64,000 nt of DNA from UBA10649 sp037130755 (GTDB lineage Bacteria; Actinomycetota; Actinomycetes; S36-B12). The notes beneath the pieces are model-generated. The model saw nothing but the letters and a program-made list of their open reading frames with translations. It ran no database searches and was not told the DNA's origin. How positions within the stretch are numbered: the first letter of the stretch is position 1; every line of letters starts with the position of its first letter. Of this stretch, positions 15,824-24,650 are shown in pieces. The position numbers and the translations under genes are program-made. The DNA lies in assembly GCA_037130755.1 (NCBI GenBank), contig JBAXSI010000002.1, positions 1 to 64,000 of the forward strand, read 5' to 3'.

Positions 15824-17029
15824 ATGACCCGGCTCGCCCAGACTGATGGTCTGACCGAGGACCAGCGCGACATCCTCGAGGCCGTCCGCGTCTTCGTCGA
15901 CAACGAGATCATCCCTGTTGCCAACGAGCTCGAGCATGCGGACGAGTACCCGCAGGCGATCGTCGACGGGCTGAAGGAGATGGGTGTCTTCGGCCTGATG
16001 ATCCCGGAGGAGTACGGCGGCCTCGGGGAGTCACTGCTGACGTACGCACTGGTGGTGGAGGAGATCGCCCGTGGCTGGATGAGCGTGTCGGGCGTCATCA
16101 ACACGCACTTCATCGTCGCCTACATGCTGATGCAGCATGGCACGCCCGAGCAGAAGGAGTACTACCTGCCGCGGATGGCCACTGGTGAGGTGCGCGGTGC
16201 GTTCTCGATGAGCGAGCCGGGCTGCGGGTCGGACGTGGCGGCGATCACGAGCAAGGCCGTGCGCGACGGCGACGGCTGGGTGATGAACGGCGCGAAGATG
16301 TGGCTGACGAACGGCGGCTCGTCGACGCTGGTCGCGGTGCTGGTGCTCACGCCGGGCGAGGCCGACGAGGGCGCGTCCGTGTACAAGAAGATGTCAACCT
16401 TCCTTGTCGAGAAGCCGTCCGGGTTCGGGGAGGTCCGCCCGGGCCTGACGATCCCCGGCAAGATCGACAAGATGGGCTACAAGGGTGTCGACACCACCGA
16501 GATGGTCATGGACGGCCTGCCGCTCACGCCGTTCGACCTGCTCGGCGGAGTTGCAGGCAAGGGCTTCTACCAGATGATGGACGGCGTCGAGGTCGGTCGC
16601 GTCAACGTCGCCGCGCGAGCATGCGGGATCTCGATCCGCGCATTCGAGCTCGGCGTGGAGTACGCGCAGCAGCGGGTCACCTTCGGCAAGCCGATCGCCG
16701 AGCACCAGGCGGTCAGCTTCCGGCTCGCCGACATGGCGGTCAAGGTCGAGGCCGCGCACCAGATGATGGTGAAGGCCGCCCGAATGAAGGACTCCGGTGA
16801 ACGCAACGACCTCGAGGCCGGCATGGCGAAGTACCTCGCGAGCGAGTACTGCAAGGAGGTCGTCGAGGACTCCTTCCGCATCCACGGGGGCTACGGCTAC
16901 TCCAAGGAGTACGAGATCGAACGGCTCTACCGTGAGGCACCCATGCTGCTCATCGGCGAGGGCACGGCCGATATCCAGCGCATGATCATCGCCAGACGGC
17001 TGCTGGAGGACTACAAGAGCCGCGGCTGA
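15824..17029 (+). CDS. Acyl-CoA dehydrogenase (GEGT-type catalytic base)
   Basis: This 401-residue FAD enzyme has MSEPGCGSDVAAI (flavin motif), RVTFGKPIAEHQAV, and Glu379 in LLIGEGTADIQ, the usual catalytic-base position of medium- and short-chain enzymes. It oxidises an acyl-CoA to the 2-enoyl-CoA, probably a short or branched chain. Being coupled to a CoA-ester lyase suggests a pathway ending in lyase cleavage. It differs from the dehydrogenase at 60359, whose base is elsewhere. Confidence 0.9.
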   Translation: MTRLAQTDGLTEDQRDILEAVRVFVDNEIIPVANELEHADEYPQAIVDGLKEMGVFGLMIPEEYGGLGESLLTYALVVEEIARGWMSVSGVINTHFIVAYMLMQHGTPEQKEYYLPRMATGEVRGAFSMSEPGCGSDVAAITSKAVRDGDGWVMNGAKMWLTNGGSSTLVAVLVLTPGEADEGASVYKKMSTFLVEKPSGFGEVRPGLTIPGKIDKMGYKGVDTTEMVMDGLPLTPFDLLGGVAGKGFYQMMDGVEVGRVNVAARACGISIRAFELGVEYAQQRVTFGKPIAEHQAVSFRLADMAVKVEAAHQMMVKAARMKDSGERNDLEAGMAKYLASEYCKEVVEDSFRIHGGYGYSKEYEIERLYREAPMLLIGEGTADIQRMIIARRLLEDYKSRG

Positions 17030-17113
17030 GCGGTCCCGGACCTCGCAGAATCCCGTTCAGGGCGCGCCTGCAGAGGCCGCGAAGGGATACTGAGGGTTAG
17101 CGAGGAGACCCGG

Positions 17114-18718
17114 ATGCTGAATTCGGCTCGGTGGCGAACCCAAATCGTGGGTGGGGTCGCGATCGCCGTGCTCCTGGTCGTCTTCGTATTCGACGTCGCA
17201 TTCGGGTCGGTGATGCTCATCCCGATGGTCTACATCGTCGTCGTGGCCGTGACCGCATTCGTGTCAGGGCCTCGCCTCACGGCTGGCGTCGCCATCCTCG
17301 CCTTCGTCCTGGCGCTCCTTGCCGGCTTCGCCAACGGTGACCACAGCAGCAGCACCTACTGGCTACGCGTCGCCGTCGTGTGCGTCGTGGCGGGCATCGC
17401 ACTCGTGTTCTCCATCGCGTTGTCGAGGCGGGAACGGCAGGCGACCGTTGCCGCCGCCCGGTACCAGTTGATCGCCGAGAACGCTTCGGATGTGGTGTTG
17501 GTCTGGGGACCAGGCCTGCACCTGGAGTGGGTCTCGCCGTCGGTCGAGGCCGTGCTCGGCTGGCGGCCCGACCAGCTCATCGGCTGCCGAGTGTCGGATC
17601 TCCTCGAGCAGGCTGACATCGATCGCATTCGCATGATCCAGCGTGCGGTCGTCGAGTCGGGGTCCGCCGAAGGGCACGTCGAGGCTCCGTACCTCACGGG
17701 CTCCGGCGGGCGGCGCTGGATGGCGATCGCCGGGCGCGCCCGCCTGGACGCGGATGGAAAGGTCGCCGGCGGTATCGAGTCGTTGCGTGACATCCAGGAC
17801 GAGGTCGCGGCCCGGACCGCACTGGTGGAATCCGAGCAGCAGTACCGCCTCCTCGCGGAGAACACGTCGGACGTGGTCATCCGGTGGAACGCCGCCAGGC
17901 GCGTGGAGTGGGCGTCACCCTCGACCGAGGCGGTCTTGGGCTGGGAGCCGAGCGAGTTCATCGGCCGCCACGTCACCGAGATCGTGCTCGCCGAGGATCT
18001 GGCACGGGTCGCCGAGTACAAACTGGATCTGCTGGCCCACGGACGGACCGACGGCAGCGTGGAGGCGCGCTATGCGACGAAGGCGGGTGGCTGGCGGTGG
18101 ATGGCGGTACGTGGGCACGCTCTGCTCGATGACGAGGGACGCGTCGTCGGTGGTCTCGAGGGCCTGCGCGACATCGAAGTCGAGCATACGTACCGCGAGC
18201 AGCTCAAGTTCCTCGCGGAGCACGACCAGCTCTCCCAGCTGGTGAATCGAGGTGAGTTCCTCTCACGGATGACGGCTCTGCTGGCGCACGGGCCACGATC
18301 GGGAAGCCGACTGGCGCTGCTGTACATCGACGTTGACAACTTCAAGTCGATCAACGACACGTGGGGGCACAACGCCGGTGACAAGGTCATCGCGGAGACC
18401 GCTCGGCGGATCGGAGCCTGCGTCCGCACCGATGACATCGTGGCGAGGTACGGCGGCGATGAGTTCGTCGCCGCCCTTCCGGCCGTGCATGGCCACGCTG
18501 ATGCGGAGGCGGTGGCCGAGAAGGTGCACAAGGCGATGACTGTCCCCATCATGCTGAACGACCACTCGATCGTCGTCACGGTGAGCATCGGGGTCGCCTT
18601 GGCTGAAGTCGACGGGGACCTGGAGGGCGTGCTGCTCGAGGCCGACCGTGCCCTGTACGCGGCGAAGGAATCCGGTCGCAACCGGACCGTCGTGCACTCT
18701 GTGGGTGCCAGCCCCTAG
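17114..18718 (+). CDS. Membrane PAS-PAS-GGDEF diguanylate cyclase
   Basis: The 534-residue protein has four N-terminal membrane spans (about 10-115), two PAS domains (about 118-235 and 243-360, each with an LLAENTSDVV/LIAENASDVV start) and a GGDEF domain. GGDEF is intact at 447-451 with an RxxD inhibitory site (RTDD, 438-441) exactly 5 residues before it, so cyclase activity with product inhibition is expected. No EAL domain. The PAS ligand is unknown. GAGGAG precedes ATG 17114. Confidence 0.92.
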   Translation: MLNSARWRTQIVGGVAIAVLLVVFVFDVAFGSVMLIPMVYIVVVAVTAFVSGPRLTAGVAILAFVLALLAGFANGDHSSSTYWLRVAVVCVVAGIALVFSIALSRRERQATVAAARYQLIAENASDVVLVWGPGLHLEWVSPSVEAVLGWRPDQLIGCRVSDLLEQADIDRIRMIQRAVVESGSAEGHVEAPYLTGSGGRRWMAIAGRARLDADGKVAGGIESLRDIQDEVAARTALVESEQQYRLLAENTSDVVIRWNAARRVEWASPSTEAVLGWEPSEFIGRHVTEIVLAEDLARVAEYKLDLLAHGRTDGSVEARYATKAGGWRWMAVRGHALLDDEGRVVGGLEGLRDIEVEHTYREQLKFLAEHDQLSQLVNRGEFLSRMTALLAHGPRSGSRLALLYIDVDNFKSINDTWGHNAGDKVIAETARRIGACVRTDDIVARYGGDEFVAALPAVHGHADAEAVAEKVHKAMTVPIMLNDHSIVVTVSIGVALAEVDGDLEGVLLEADRALYAAKESGRNRTVVHSVGASP

Positions 18719-18721
18719 CGT
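18716..18721 (+). promoter_or_regulatory. -10 element of a leaderless mRNA (NUDIX)
   Basis: TAGCGT, overlapping the TAG stop codon of the preceding gene, is followed by 6 nt and GTG 18728. Confidence 0.45.
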
Positions 18722-18727
18722 GGGGCC

Positions 18728-19135
18728 GTGGCAGACATCCCGTGCGTCGGCGCCGTCGTGCGCGACGAAGCCGGTCGCCTACTGCTGGTACGAAGGGCGA
18801 ATCCGCCGGCCCAGGGCCGATGGTCCATCCCCGGCGGGCGGGTCGAGGCGGGGGAGTCCCACGAGGATGCCGTGGTGCGCGAACTGCTGGAGGAGACCGG
18901 CCTGGCCGGGCGGGTCGTGCGCGAGGTCGGCACGGTACGACGCGATGCCCCTGCTGGCGGCACGTACGTGATCCGGGACTTCCTCGTCGCGGTCGATGCG
19001 GGCACGACTCCGATCGCCGGCGACGACGCAGCGGACGCTGCATGGTTCGCCGTCGATGAGCTGGATGGCATCGACACCAGCGACGGACTGCTGGACGCAC
19101 TTGTCCACTGGGGACTCATCGAGCCCCGAGCCTGA
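18728..19135 (+). CDS. NUDIX hydrolase (MutT-like)
   Basis: The 135-residue protein carries a complete Nudix box starting at GGRVEAGESHEDAVVRELLE and continuing ETGL (residues 37-60), with the two paired glutamates that bind Mg2+. It hydrolyses a nucleoside diphosphate linked to X; the substrate is unknown. GTG is the only start compatible with the -10 six bases upstream. Confidence 0.9.
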   Translation: MADIPCVGAVVRDEAGRLLLVRRANPPAQGRWSIPGGRVEAGESHEDAVVRELLEETGLAGRVVREVGTVRRDAPAGGTYVIRDFLVAVDAGTTPIAGDDAADAAWFAVDELDGIDTSDGLLDALVHWGLIEPRA

Positions 19136-19146
19136 AGCCTCGCGGC

Positions 19147-19152
19147 TACGGT
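19147..19152 (+). promoter_or_regulatory. -10 element of a leaderless mRNA (nuclease)
   Basis: TACGGT is followed by exactly 6 nt and ATG 19159. No ribosome site. Confidence 0.45.
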
Positions 19153-19158
19153 GGCGGC

Positions 19159-19965
19159 ATGACTGCGCAGCGGCTCATCGCGGTGTCGCCGACCAAGCTC
19201 GATGTCTGGCAGCAGTGTGCGTTCCGCTTTCGGCTCCAGTACGTCCAGAAGGCAAGGGTCGACGGAGTCTGGGCGCACCTGTCCATGGGCAACGCCGTGC
19301 ATGCGGCCCTGCGCGACTGGTTCGACGACGAGGACCGACGGCCCGAGGGCGCCGCCGGGCTCGTCCGCGCGAACTGGTCGGCGCTTGGCTTCCGCGACGA
19401 TGAGCACAGCGCTCACTGGCGGGTGATCGCTGAGCAGATGACGACCAGGTACGTCGAGCAGCACGCCGCCGACAGGCCCGTCGGTCAGGAGCGCACGCTG
19501 GGCAGCCTCGCCGAGCACGTGACGATCAGCGGACGGATCGACCGCCTGGACGAGCGCGACGGTGAGCTCGTTGTCATCGACTACAAGACCGGCAAGACGG
19601 TGCCGACCGTCGACGACGCCAAGGTGTCGCGCGCGCTGGCGATCTACGCGCTCGTCGTGCAGCGATCGCTGCGCCGGCCGGCGTACACCGTCCAGTTGCA
19701 TCACCTCCCCAGTGGCGTGGTCGTCGAGCACCGGCACACGGACGATTCACTGGCCCGTCAACTCGCCCGCGTCGACGCCATCGGGCGCGACATCGGCCGT
19801 GCGCTCGAGTCAGGACTCGACTCCGACTTCCCGACGTCGTCGGGACCGCTGTGCGGCTGGTGCGACTATCGCGACCTGTGCCCCGACTCCGCGGCAGCGC
19901 CCGCGCAGCCGTCGTGGGCGGGGCTGCCGGACTCGTCGGCTGAAACTGATAGTTTCCCGATATGA
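19159..19965 (+). CDS. Stand-alone RecB/AddB-like PD-(D/E)XK nuclease with Fe-S cysteines
   Basis: The 268-residue protein matches the PDDEXK_1 nuclease core: Asp128 in SGRIDRLD, then VVIDYKTGK with Asp141 and Lys143. Four cysteines (Cys20, and Cys232, Cys235, Cys241 in CGWCDYRDLC) reproduce the split [4Fe-4S] clasp of AddB and Cas4. No helicase part exists. It probably degrades DNA ends in repair, but the partner is unknown. Its stop overlaps the next ATG by 4 bases, coupling it to an oxygenase. Confidence 0.88.
   Translation: MTAQRLIAVSPTKLDVWQQCAFRFRLQYVQKARVDGVWAHLSMGNAVHAALRDWFDDEDRRPEGAAGLVRANWSALGFRDDEHSAHWRVIAEQMTTRYVEQHAADRPVGQERTLGSLAEHVTISGRIDRLDERDGELVVIDYKTGKTVPTVDDAKVSRALAIYALVVQRSLRRPAYTVQLHHLPSGVVVEHRHTDDSLARQLARVDAIGRDIGRALESGLDSDFPTSSGPLCGWCDYRDLCPDSAAAPAQPSWAGLPDSSAETDSFPI
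19950..19955 (+). promoter_or_regulatory. Internal -10-like element before the oxygenase gene
   Basis: TAGTTT lies 6 nt before ATG 19962, inside the end of the nuclease gene, so the oxygenase may also have its own leaderless transcript. Confidence 0.35.
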
Positions 19966-20981
19966 GTAGTGGTGAAACCGCGGCAGACGACGCCGGACTG
20001 CCGGTCATCGACCTTGAGGCGATCCAGCGCGAGGACGCGGTCGAGATCGCGCGCCTGCGTTCAGCCCTGCACGACTCTGGCTTTCTCTACCTGAGCGGTC
20101 ATGGCTTCGCGCCCGAACTCGTCGATCGCATGTTCCTCGTGGCGCGTGAGTTCTTCGCACTGCCTCGTGCCGATCGCATGGCCATCGAGAACATCCACTC
20201 GCCGCACTTCCGGGGCTACACGATGGTCGGCAACGAGTACACGCAGGGGCAGGCCGACCAGCGCGACCAGCTCGACCTCGCCAACGAGCGCGAGGCACTT
20301 GACCTCTCCGACGATGACCCGAGGTACCTGCGCATGATCGGCCCCAACCAGTGGCCGGCTGCTGTGCCCGAGCTTCGTCCGATCGTCCTGGAGTGGTTCG
20401 TCGAGGCGAAGCGCGTCACCGTCGCCCTTTTGCGCGGCGTGGCATTGGCCTTGGGCCAGCGGGCGGACTTCTTCGACCCATGGTTCGACGAGCACACCCA
20501 CGACCACCTCAAGATCATCAGATACCCCGGTCGCGCGGACCGCGAAGGCGACCAGGGTGTCGGTGCGCACAAGGACTACGGCTGGATCGCGCTGCTCCTT
20601 CAGGACGACCTCGGTGGGCTGCAGGTGCAGACGCTCGACGGCGAATGGCTCGACGCGCCGCCGATTGCGGGCACGTTCGTCATCAACATCGGCGAGATGC
20701 TCGAGATCGTCTCCGGCGGTTACATGCGGGCGACCGTCCACCGCGTCGTCAGCCCCGACACCACGCAGGACCGCATCTCGATCCCGTTCTTCCCCGGACC
20801 GCGACTGGACGCGGTCGTCCCCGTGGTCCGGCTGCCGCCCGAGCTGGCCGTCGAGGCCCGGGGCATCGAGCAGGACCCGGCCAACCCGATGAGAAGCACG
20901 TACGGCGAGAACGCCATCAAGGGCTGGCTTCGGGCGCATCCCCGGGTGGCCGCGCGATGGTGGACGGATGTAGCCGGTTAA
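19962..20981 (+). CDS. Isopenicillin N synthase-like 2OG-Fe(II) oxygenase
   Basis: The 339-residue protein has the DIOX_N region (LPVIDLEAI... GFLYLSGHG) and the Fe(II) triad His203-x-Asp205 and His260, followed by Arg271-x-Ser273 that binds 2-oxoglutarate. Substrate unknown; family members hydroxylate or desaturate small molecules. Coupled by ATGA overlap to the nuclease, an unusual pairing. No peptide synthetase or antibiotic genes are nearby, so penicillin-type chemistry is not implied. Confidence 0.88.
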   Translation: MSSGETAADDAGLPVIDLEAIQREDAVEIARLRSALHDSGFLYLSGHGFAPELVDRMFLVAREFFALPRADRMAIENIHSPHFRGYTMVGNEYTQGQADQRDQLDLANEREALDLSDDDPRYLRMIGPNQWPAAVPELRPIVLEWFVEAKRVTVALLRGVALALGQRADFFDPWFDEHTHDHLKIIRYPGRADREGDQGVGAHKDYGWIALLLQDDLGGLQVQTLDGEWLDAPPIAGTFVINIGEMLEIVSGGYMRATVHRVVSPDTTQDRISIPFFPGPRLDAVVPVVRLPPELAVEARGIEQDPANPMRSTYGENAIKGWLRAHPRVAARWWTDVAG

Positions 20982-21017
20982 CCCCGTCGCGGGAGTGGGC
21001 AGTGCGCTCGACGGCTG

Positions 21018-21659
21018 CTAGCCGCCGAAGATCACGCTGCCGTACTTGAACAGGATCATTCCCGTCAGGATCGCGAAGATGATGATCACCCCGAGGGTGT
21101 CGACGCCTACGCGAAGCCAGCCGCTCAGCGTGGTCTGAAGTCCGGCCGGCAGTCCCAGGTTGTTGTCGAGGATGTTGACGCGCAGCATGCTGACGAACAC
21201 GGTGGTCGTGGTGATGGTGATGAGAAGGCACCACGGGCACAGGGCGCCGATGACGAAGTAGGCCTGGTAGAACAGCCAGTACGCGAACAGGAAGCCGATC
21301 AGGTAGACGACCTGGGCTGCGTTCATGAACCAGCGTGGGAAGCGCACCCCGCCCAGTGCTGCCACCGCGATGGTGATGACGACCGGCTCGGCGATCAGTC
21401 CCAGGAAGGCGTTCGGGAAGCCGAGCAGGCTGGCCTGCCACGACAGGCCGACCTTGCCGCAGGAGATGGCGGCGTTGATGTTGCAGCTGAGGTCGGCGTT
21501 CGGGTTCGCGGCCAAGGTGATGGCGTCGATCGACAGGACGAGGGAGGCCACCAGGCCGATCACTGAGGAGACCAGCATCTCGGTGAAGGTCTTGGGGTGT
21601 CGGCGCTGGGCGCGCGTGGGCACCTCAGCCTCCTCGACGGCGACGGACGTCGCGTTCAT
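21018..21659 (-). CDS. Vitamin K epoxide reductase (VKOR) family protein
   Basis: The 213-residue membrane protein has five hydrophobic segments, loop cysteines Cys59 and Cys67 and the redox pair CPWC at 141-144. In actinobacteria VKOR reoxidises DsbA-like proteins using menaquinone and so drives disulfide formation outside the membrane. No thioredoxin domain is fused. GGGAG precedes the ATG. Confidence 0.93.
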   Translation of the reverse strand: MNATSVAVEEAEVPTRAQRRHPKTFTEMLVSSVIGLVASLVLSIDAITLAANPNADLSCNINAAISCGKVGLSWQASLLGFPNAFLGLIAEPVVITIAVAALGGVRFPRWFMNAAQVVYLIGFLFAYWLFYQAYFVIGALCPWCLLITITTTTVFVSMLRVNILDNNLGLPAGLQTTLSGWLRVGVDTLGVIIIFAILTGMILFKYGSVIFGG

Positions 21660-21757
21660 GCGGTCTCCCTGCGTGTCTTTCCCCGGGCGGGTGCCCCATG
21701 AGCGTACGTGGCCCGCCGGTCGTCGTGCGACCGACCTCCCGACGCGGCCTGCCCCTG

Positions 21758-21812
21758 CCCGTCCTCTACCCGTCCTCTACCCGTCCTCTACCCGTCCTCC
21801 ACCCGTCCTCGA
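21758..21812. repeat. Five tandem 11-bp repeats across a stop codon
   Basis: Units CCCGTCCTCTA start at 21758, 21769 and 21780; two one-base variants (CCA, CGA endings) start at 21791 and 21802. The array spans the 3' end and the stop codon of the ATPase gene. Eleven is not a multiple of 3, so gain or loss of a unit changes the C-terminus. Confidence 0.9.
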
Positions 21813-22176
21813 ACTCAGCCCAGACGGCCAGTCGGCCGTCATCTTGGTCCCAGCCCCAGCGGTCCGCCAGGGCCGCCACGATCGCCAGGCCTCGGCCGCC
21901 CTCGTCCTCGGGGGACGCCGGACGCACCTGAGGCTCCCCGGCCGCAGCGCCCGAGACGACCGTGAGCCGCAGGCCGGGCGGCCTGAGCGCGAGGGCGAGC
22001 TCGACGTCGCCCTCGCCGTGCTCCACCGCGTTGGCGACCAGTTCGGATGCGACCAGTTCGATGTCCTCGAGCCGACCGTGGGCGGGGAGGGCATCGCGCA
22101 CGAGGGCGCGGGCCTGCGCAGCGGACGGCAGGTGACCGGCCAGGGTCCAGCGGCCGATCGCGCGGATCTCGGTCAT
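21766..22176 (-). CDS. ATP-binding protein, anti-sigma factor (RsbW-like HATPase_c) type
   Basis: The 136-residue protein has ELVANAVEHGEGDVEL, the N box of GHKL ATPases, and GGRGLAIVAALADRWG, the G1/G2 region. It resembles actinobacterial RsbW-like serine kinases/anti-sigma factors; no sigma factor or antagonist gene is next to it. The last residues come from an 11-bp repeat array and may vary. TAGGAC lies 6 nt before the ATG. Confidence 0.85.
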   Translation of the reverse strand: MTEIRAIGRWTLAGHLPSAAQARALVRDALPAHGRLEDIELVASELVANAVEHGEGDVELALALRPPGLRLTVVSGAAAGEPQVRPASPEDEGGRGLAIVAALADRWGWDQDDGRLAVWAEFEDGWRTGRGRVEDG

Positions 22177-22251
22177 GACGTGGTCCTACCCCCTTGACGT
22201 CCGATCAAACCCCATTCGGACCCCTTGGGGGGCTTCGACCCGTCGGGGCCG

Positions 22252-22257
22252 TATGGT
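22252..22257 (+). promoter_or_regulatory. -10 element of a leaderless mRNA (parA-like)
   Basis: TATGGT is followed by 7 nt and GTG 22265. This favours the GTG start over the ATG at 22253, which lies inside the hexamer. Confidence 0.5.
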
Positions 22258-22264
22258 CGAAGGC

Positions 22265-23035
22265 GTGGCACGGATCCTGGCGGTGGCGAACCAGAAGGGC
22301 GGTGTCGCCAAGACCACCACGGTCGTGAACCTCGCTGCGGCGCTCGTCGAGCGCGGAGCCCGCGTGCTCGCGGTCGACCTCGACGCCCAGGCGTGCGCCA
22401 CGTTCTCGTTGGGCCTGGACCCAGAGGACCTCGAGCTCACCGGCGCCGACGCCTTCATGGGGCGCGAACCCAACCGACCCGTCTCCGAGCTGATCGTTCG
22501 GACCGACGATGGCGTCGACCTCCTGCCTGCGGCGATCGACCTTGCCGGTGCCGACAGGGCCCTGGCCGGCGTGATGGGGCGCGAGTACGTCGTGCGAGAC
22601 GCCCTTGCGCCGCTCGCGGGGCAGTACGACTGGATCCTGCTGGACTGCTCGCCGTCGTTGGGGATCATCACGATCAACGCACTCACGGCGGCGCATGCCG
22701 TCATGGTTCCGCTGCAGTGCGAGACGCTCTCGCACCGTGGGGTCGGGCAGTTGATGGAGACGATCGTTGACGTGCAGCGGCTGACGAACCCGGACCTGCA
22801 GATTCTCGGTCTCGTGCCGACGCTGTTCGACGGGCGGACGACGCACGCGAAGGCGGTACTTGCCGACCTCGGTCCGCGCTACGGAGTGCGCGTCTTCTCG
22901 CCCATCAGTCGCTCGATCAGGTTCGCGGAGGCGCCGGCGGCCGGGCGCAGCATCCTCGCGACGTTGAGTGCGTCAAAGGGGGCCAACGAGTACCGCGTCC
23001 TGGCACTCGAGGTCATCGAGGCGTGGCAGAACTGA
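22265..23035 (+). CDS. ParA/Soj-family ATPase
   Basis: The 256-residue product starts VARILAVANQKGGVAKTTTV with the deviant Walker A KGGVAKTT, then AVDLDAQACATFSLGLDP (switch I) and YDWILLDCSPSLGII (Walker B), as in Soj/ParA. No parB gene or parS site is adjacent, so it is probably not the main chromosome partition ATPase; an orphan cargo-positioning role is possible. GTG 22265 is chosen because of the -10 seven bases before it. Confidence 0.88.
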   Translation: MARILAVANQKGGVAKTTTVVNLAAALVERGARVLAVDLDAQACATFSLGLDPEDLELTGADAFMGREPNRPVSELIVRTDDGVDLLPAAIDLAGADRALAGVMGREYVVRDALAPLAGQYDWILLDCSPSLGIITINALTAAHAVMVPLQCETLSHRGVGQLMETIVDVQRLTNPDLQILGLVPTLFDGRTTHAKAVLADLGPRYGVRVFSPISRSIRFAEAPAAGRSILATLSASKGANEYRVLALEVIEAWQN

Positions 23036-23072
23036 TCGCGTCGTTGCCGTTCGGTCGTAGCACAGCAGCCGA

Positions 23073-24650
23073 CTAGCCCTCGGTGGCAGCCTGTCCGCCC
23101 TTGGTGCGGCGCCGCTGGCGGCGCTGCTTGGGCTTCGAATCGTCGACAGGTGCTGGCGTCCGGGGTGCAGCCGGCTTGTCGCTGTGCTTCTTCGACTCGC
23201 CTTCGTGCTTGCCGCCGTCGCGCCGCTGACCGTCGTGCCGCTGACCGTCGTGCCTGCCGCCATCGCCCTTGCCGCGATGGCCGCGGTCACGGTCGCCGCC
23301 GTGGTGCTTGTCGCCGTGGTCATGCGTCTTCTTCTTGCCGGTCTCGCCGAGGTCCTCGACCTTCTCGGCGGCGAGGCCCTGGCGGGTCTGCGACGCCTTG
23401 GGCAACTGCCCGCCGGTGCCAGCCGGGATGTTGAGGCCGGTGTACACGTGGTCGCTGGTGGAGTAGGTCTCGATCGGGTCCTTGAACGGGAGCTTCAGGG
23501 CGCGGTCGATCATCTGCCAGCGTGCGATGTCCTCCCAGTCCACGAACGTCACTGCGGTGCCGGAATGCCCGGCGCGGCCGGTGCGGCCGATGCGGTGGAG
23601 GTAGGTCTTCTCGTCGTCGGGGCACTCGTAGTTGACGACGTGGGTGACGTTGTCGACGTCGATGCCACGGGCCGCAACATCGGTCGCGACGAGCACGTCC
23701 ACCTTGCCGGTGCGGAACGCACGGAGTGCCTGCTCGCGGGCGCCCTGCCCGAGATCGCCATGCACGGTGCCCACGGCGAAGCCGCGCTCGGTGAGTTCGT
23801 CGCACACCTTCTGCGCCTTGCGCTTGGTGCGGGTGAAGATCATGACGAGGTCGCGGTCCTTGGCCTGCAGGATGCGGGCGAGGAGTTCGACCTTGTCCAT
23901 CGGGTGGACGCGCCACACATGCTGCTCGATCGCGTCGACAGTGGCATTCTCGTCGCCCATGTCCGCCGCGCGCAGGTGCGTCGGTTGGCTCATGTAGCGG
24001 CGGGCGAGGTTGACGATCTGGCCCGGCATGGTTGCGGAGAAGAGCATCGTCTGACGGACGGTGGGGATCTGCGCGACGATGCGCTCGACGTCGGGCAGGA
24101 AGCCCATGTCGAGCATCTCGTCGGCCTCGTCGAGGACGAGAACGCGCACGTGCGACAGGTCGAGGTCGCGGCGGTTCGCCAGGTCGATGATGCGCCCGGG
24201 CGTGCCGACGACGACCTCGATGCCCTTCTTGAGTGCGTCGATCTGCGGCTCGTACGCGCGCCCGCCGTAGATTGCCAGGACGCGCACGCCCTTGATGCGA
24301 CCGGCGCGCTCGATGTCAGTGGCGACCTGCAGGCCCAGTTCGCGGGTCGGGCAGACGACGAGTGCCTGGGGCTTGCCCTGGGCCTCACCGAGTGCCTCGT
24401 ACGCCTCCGTGCCGGGGATCGCGATCCGCTGGAGCAGCGGGATGCCGAAGCCGAGGGTCTTGCCGGTGCCGGTCTTCGCCTGGCCGATCAGGTCGCGGCC
24501 CTCGAGCGCCAGCGGGATGCACTGCTGCTGGATCGGGAAGGCGTGCGTGATGCCGTCGGCCGCGAGGGCCTCGGCAAGCTGCGGATCGGCGCCCAGTTCG
24601 ATGAACGTGGGGGCGGAAGTGGGGTCGACGTTGGTGGTCGAGTCGGTCAT
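23073..24650 (-). CDS. DEAD-box RNA helicase (RhlE-like)
   Basis: The 525-residue helicase has Q motif FPIQQQ, Walker A AKTGTGKT (58-65), DEAD (174-177), SAT (205-207) and HRIGRTGR (351-358). A basic His/Gly/Asp/Arg-rich tail from about 430 to the end contains a duplicated 15-bp unit (23222-23251) coding for RHDGQ repeats and probably binds RNA. Likely roles are ribosome assembly or mRNA turnover. It is divergent from a ferritin-like gene, as Rv3211 is from Rv3210c. Confidence 0.93.
   Translation of the reverse strand: MTDSTTNVDPTSAPTFIELGADPQLAEALAADGITHAFPIQQQCIPLALEGRDLIGQAKTGTGKTLGFGIPLLQRIAIPGTEAYEALGEAQGKPQALVVCPTRELGLQVATDIERAGRIKGVRVLAIYGGRAYEPQIDALKKGIEVVVGTPGRIIDLANRRDLDLSHVRVLVLDEADEMLDMGFLPDVERIVAQIPTVRQTMLFSATMPGQIVNLARRYMSQPTHLRAADMGDENATVDAIEQHVWRVHPMDKVELLARILQAKDRDLVMIFTRTKRKAQKVCDELTERGFAVGTVHGDLGQGAREQALRAFRTGKVDVLVATDVAARGIDVDNVTHVVNYECPDDEKTYLHRIGRTGRAGHSGTAVTFVDWEDIARWQMIDRALKLPFKDPIETYSTSDHVYTGLNIPAGTGGQLPKASQTRQGLAAEKVEDLGETGKKKTHDHGDKHHGGDRDRGHRGKGDGGRHDGQRHDGQRRDGGKHEGESKKHSDKPAAPRTPAPVDDSKPKQRRQRRRTKGGQAATEG

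Noticed and set aside
19962..20981. Beta-lactam biosynthesis gene
   Set aside because: Only the fold and iron ligands match isopenicillin N synthase; no peptide synthetase or related genes are present.
21758..21812. CRISPR-like array
   Set aside because: Units are 11 bp, directly abutting, without spacers, and lie in a gene end.
22253..23035. ATG 22253 as start of the ParA gene
   Set aside because: It lies inside a TATGGT -10 hexamer spaced 7 nt before GTG 22265, and neither codon has a ribosome site; the GTG is preferred.
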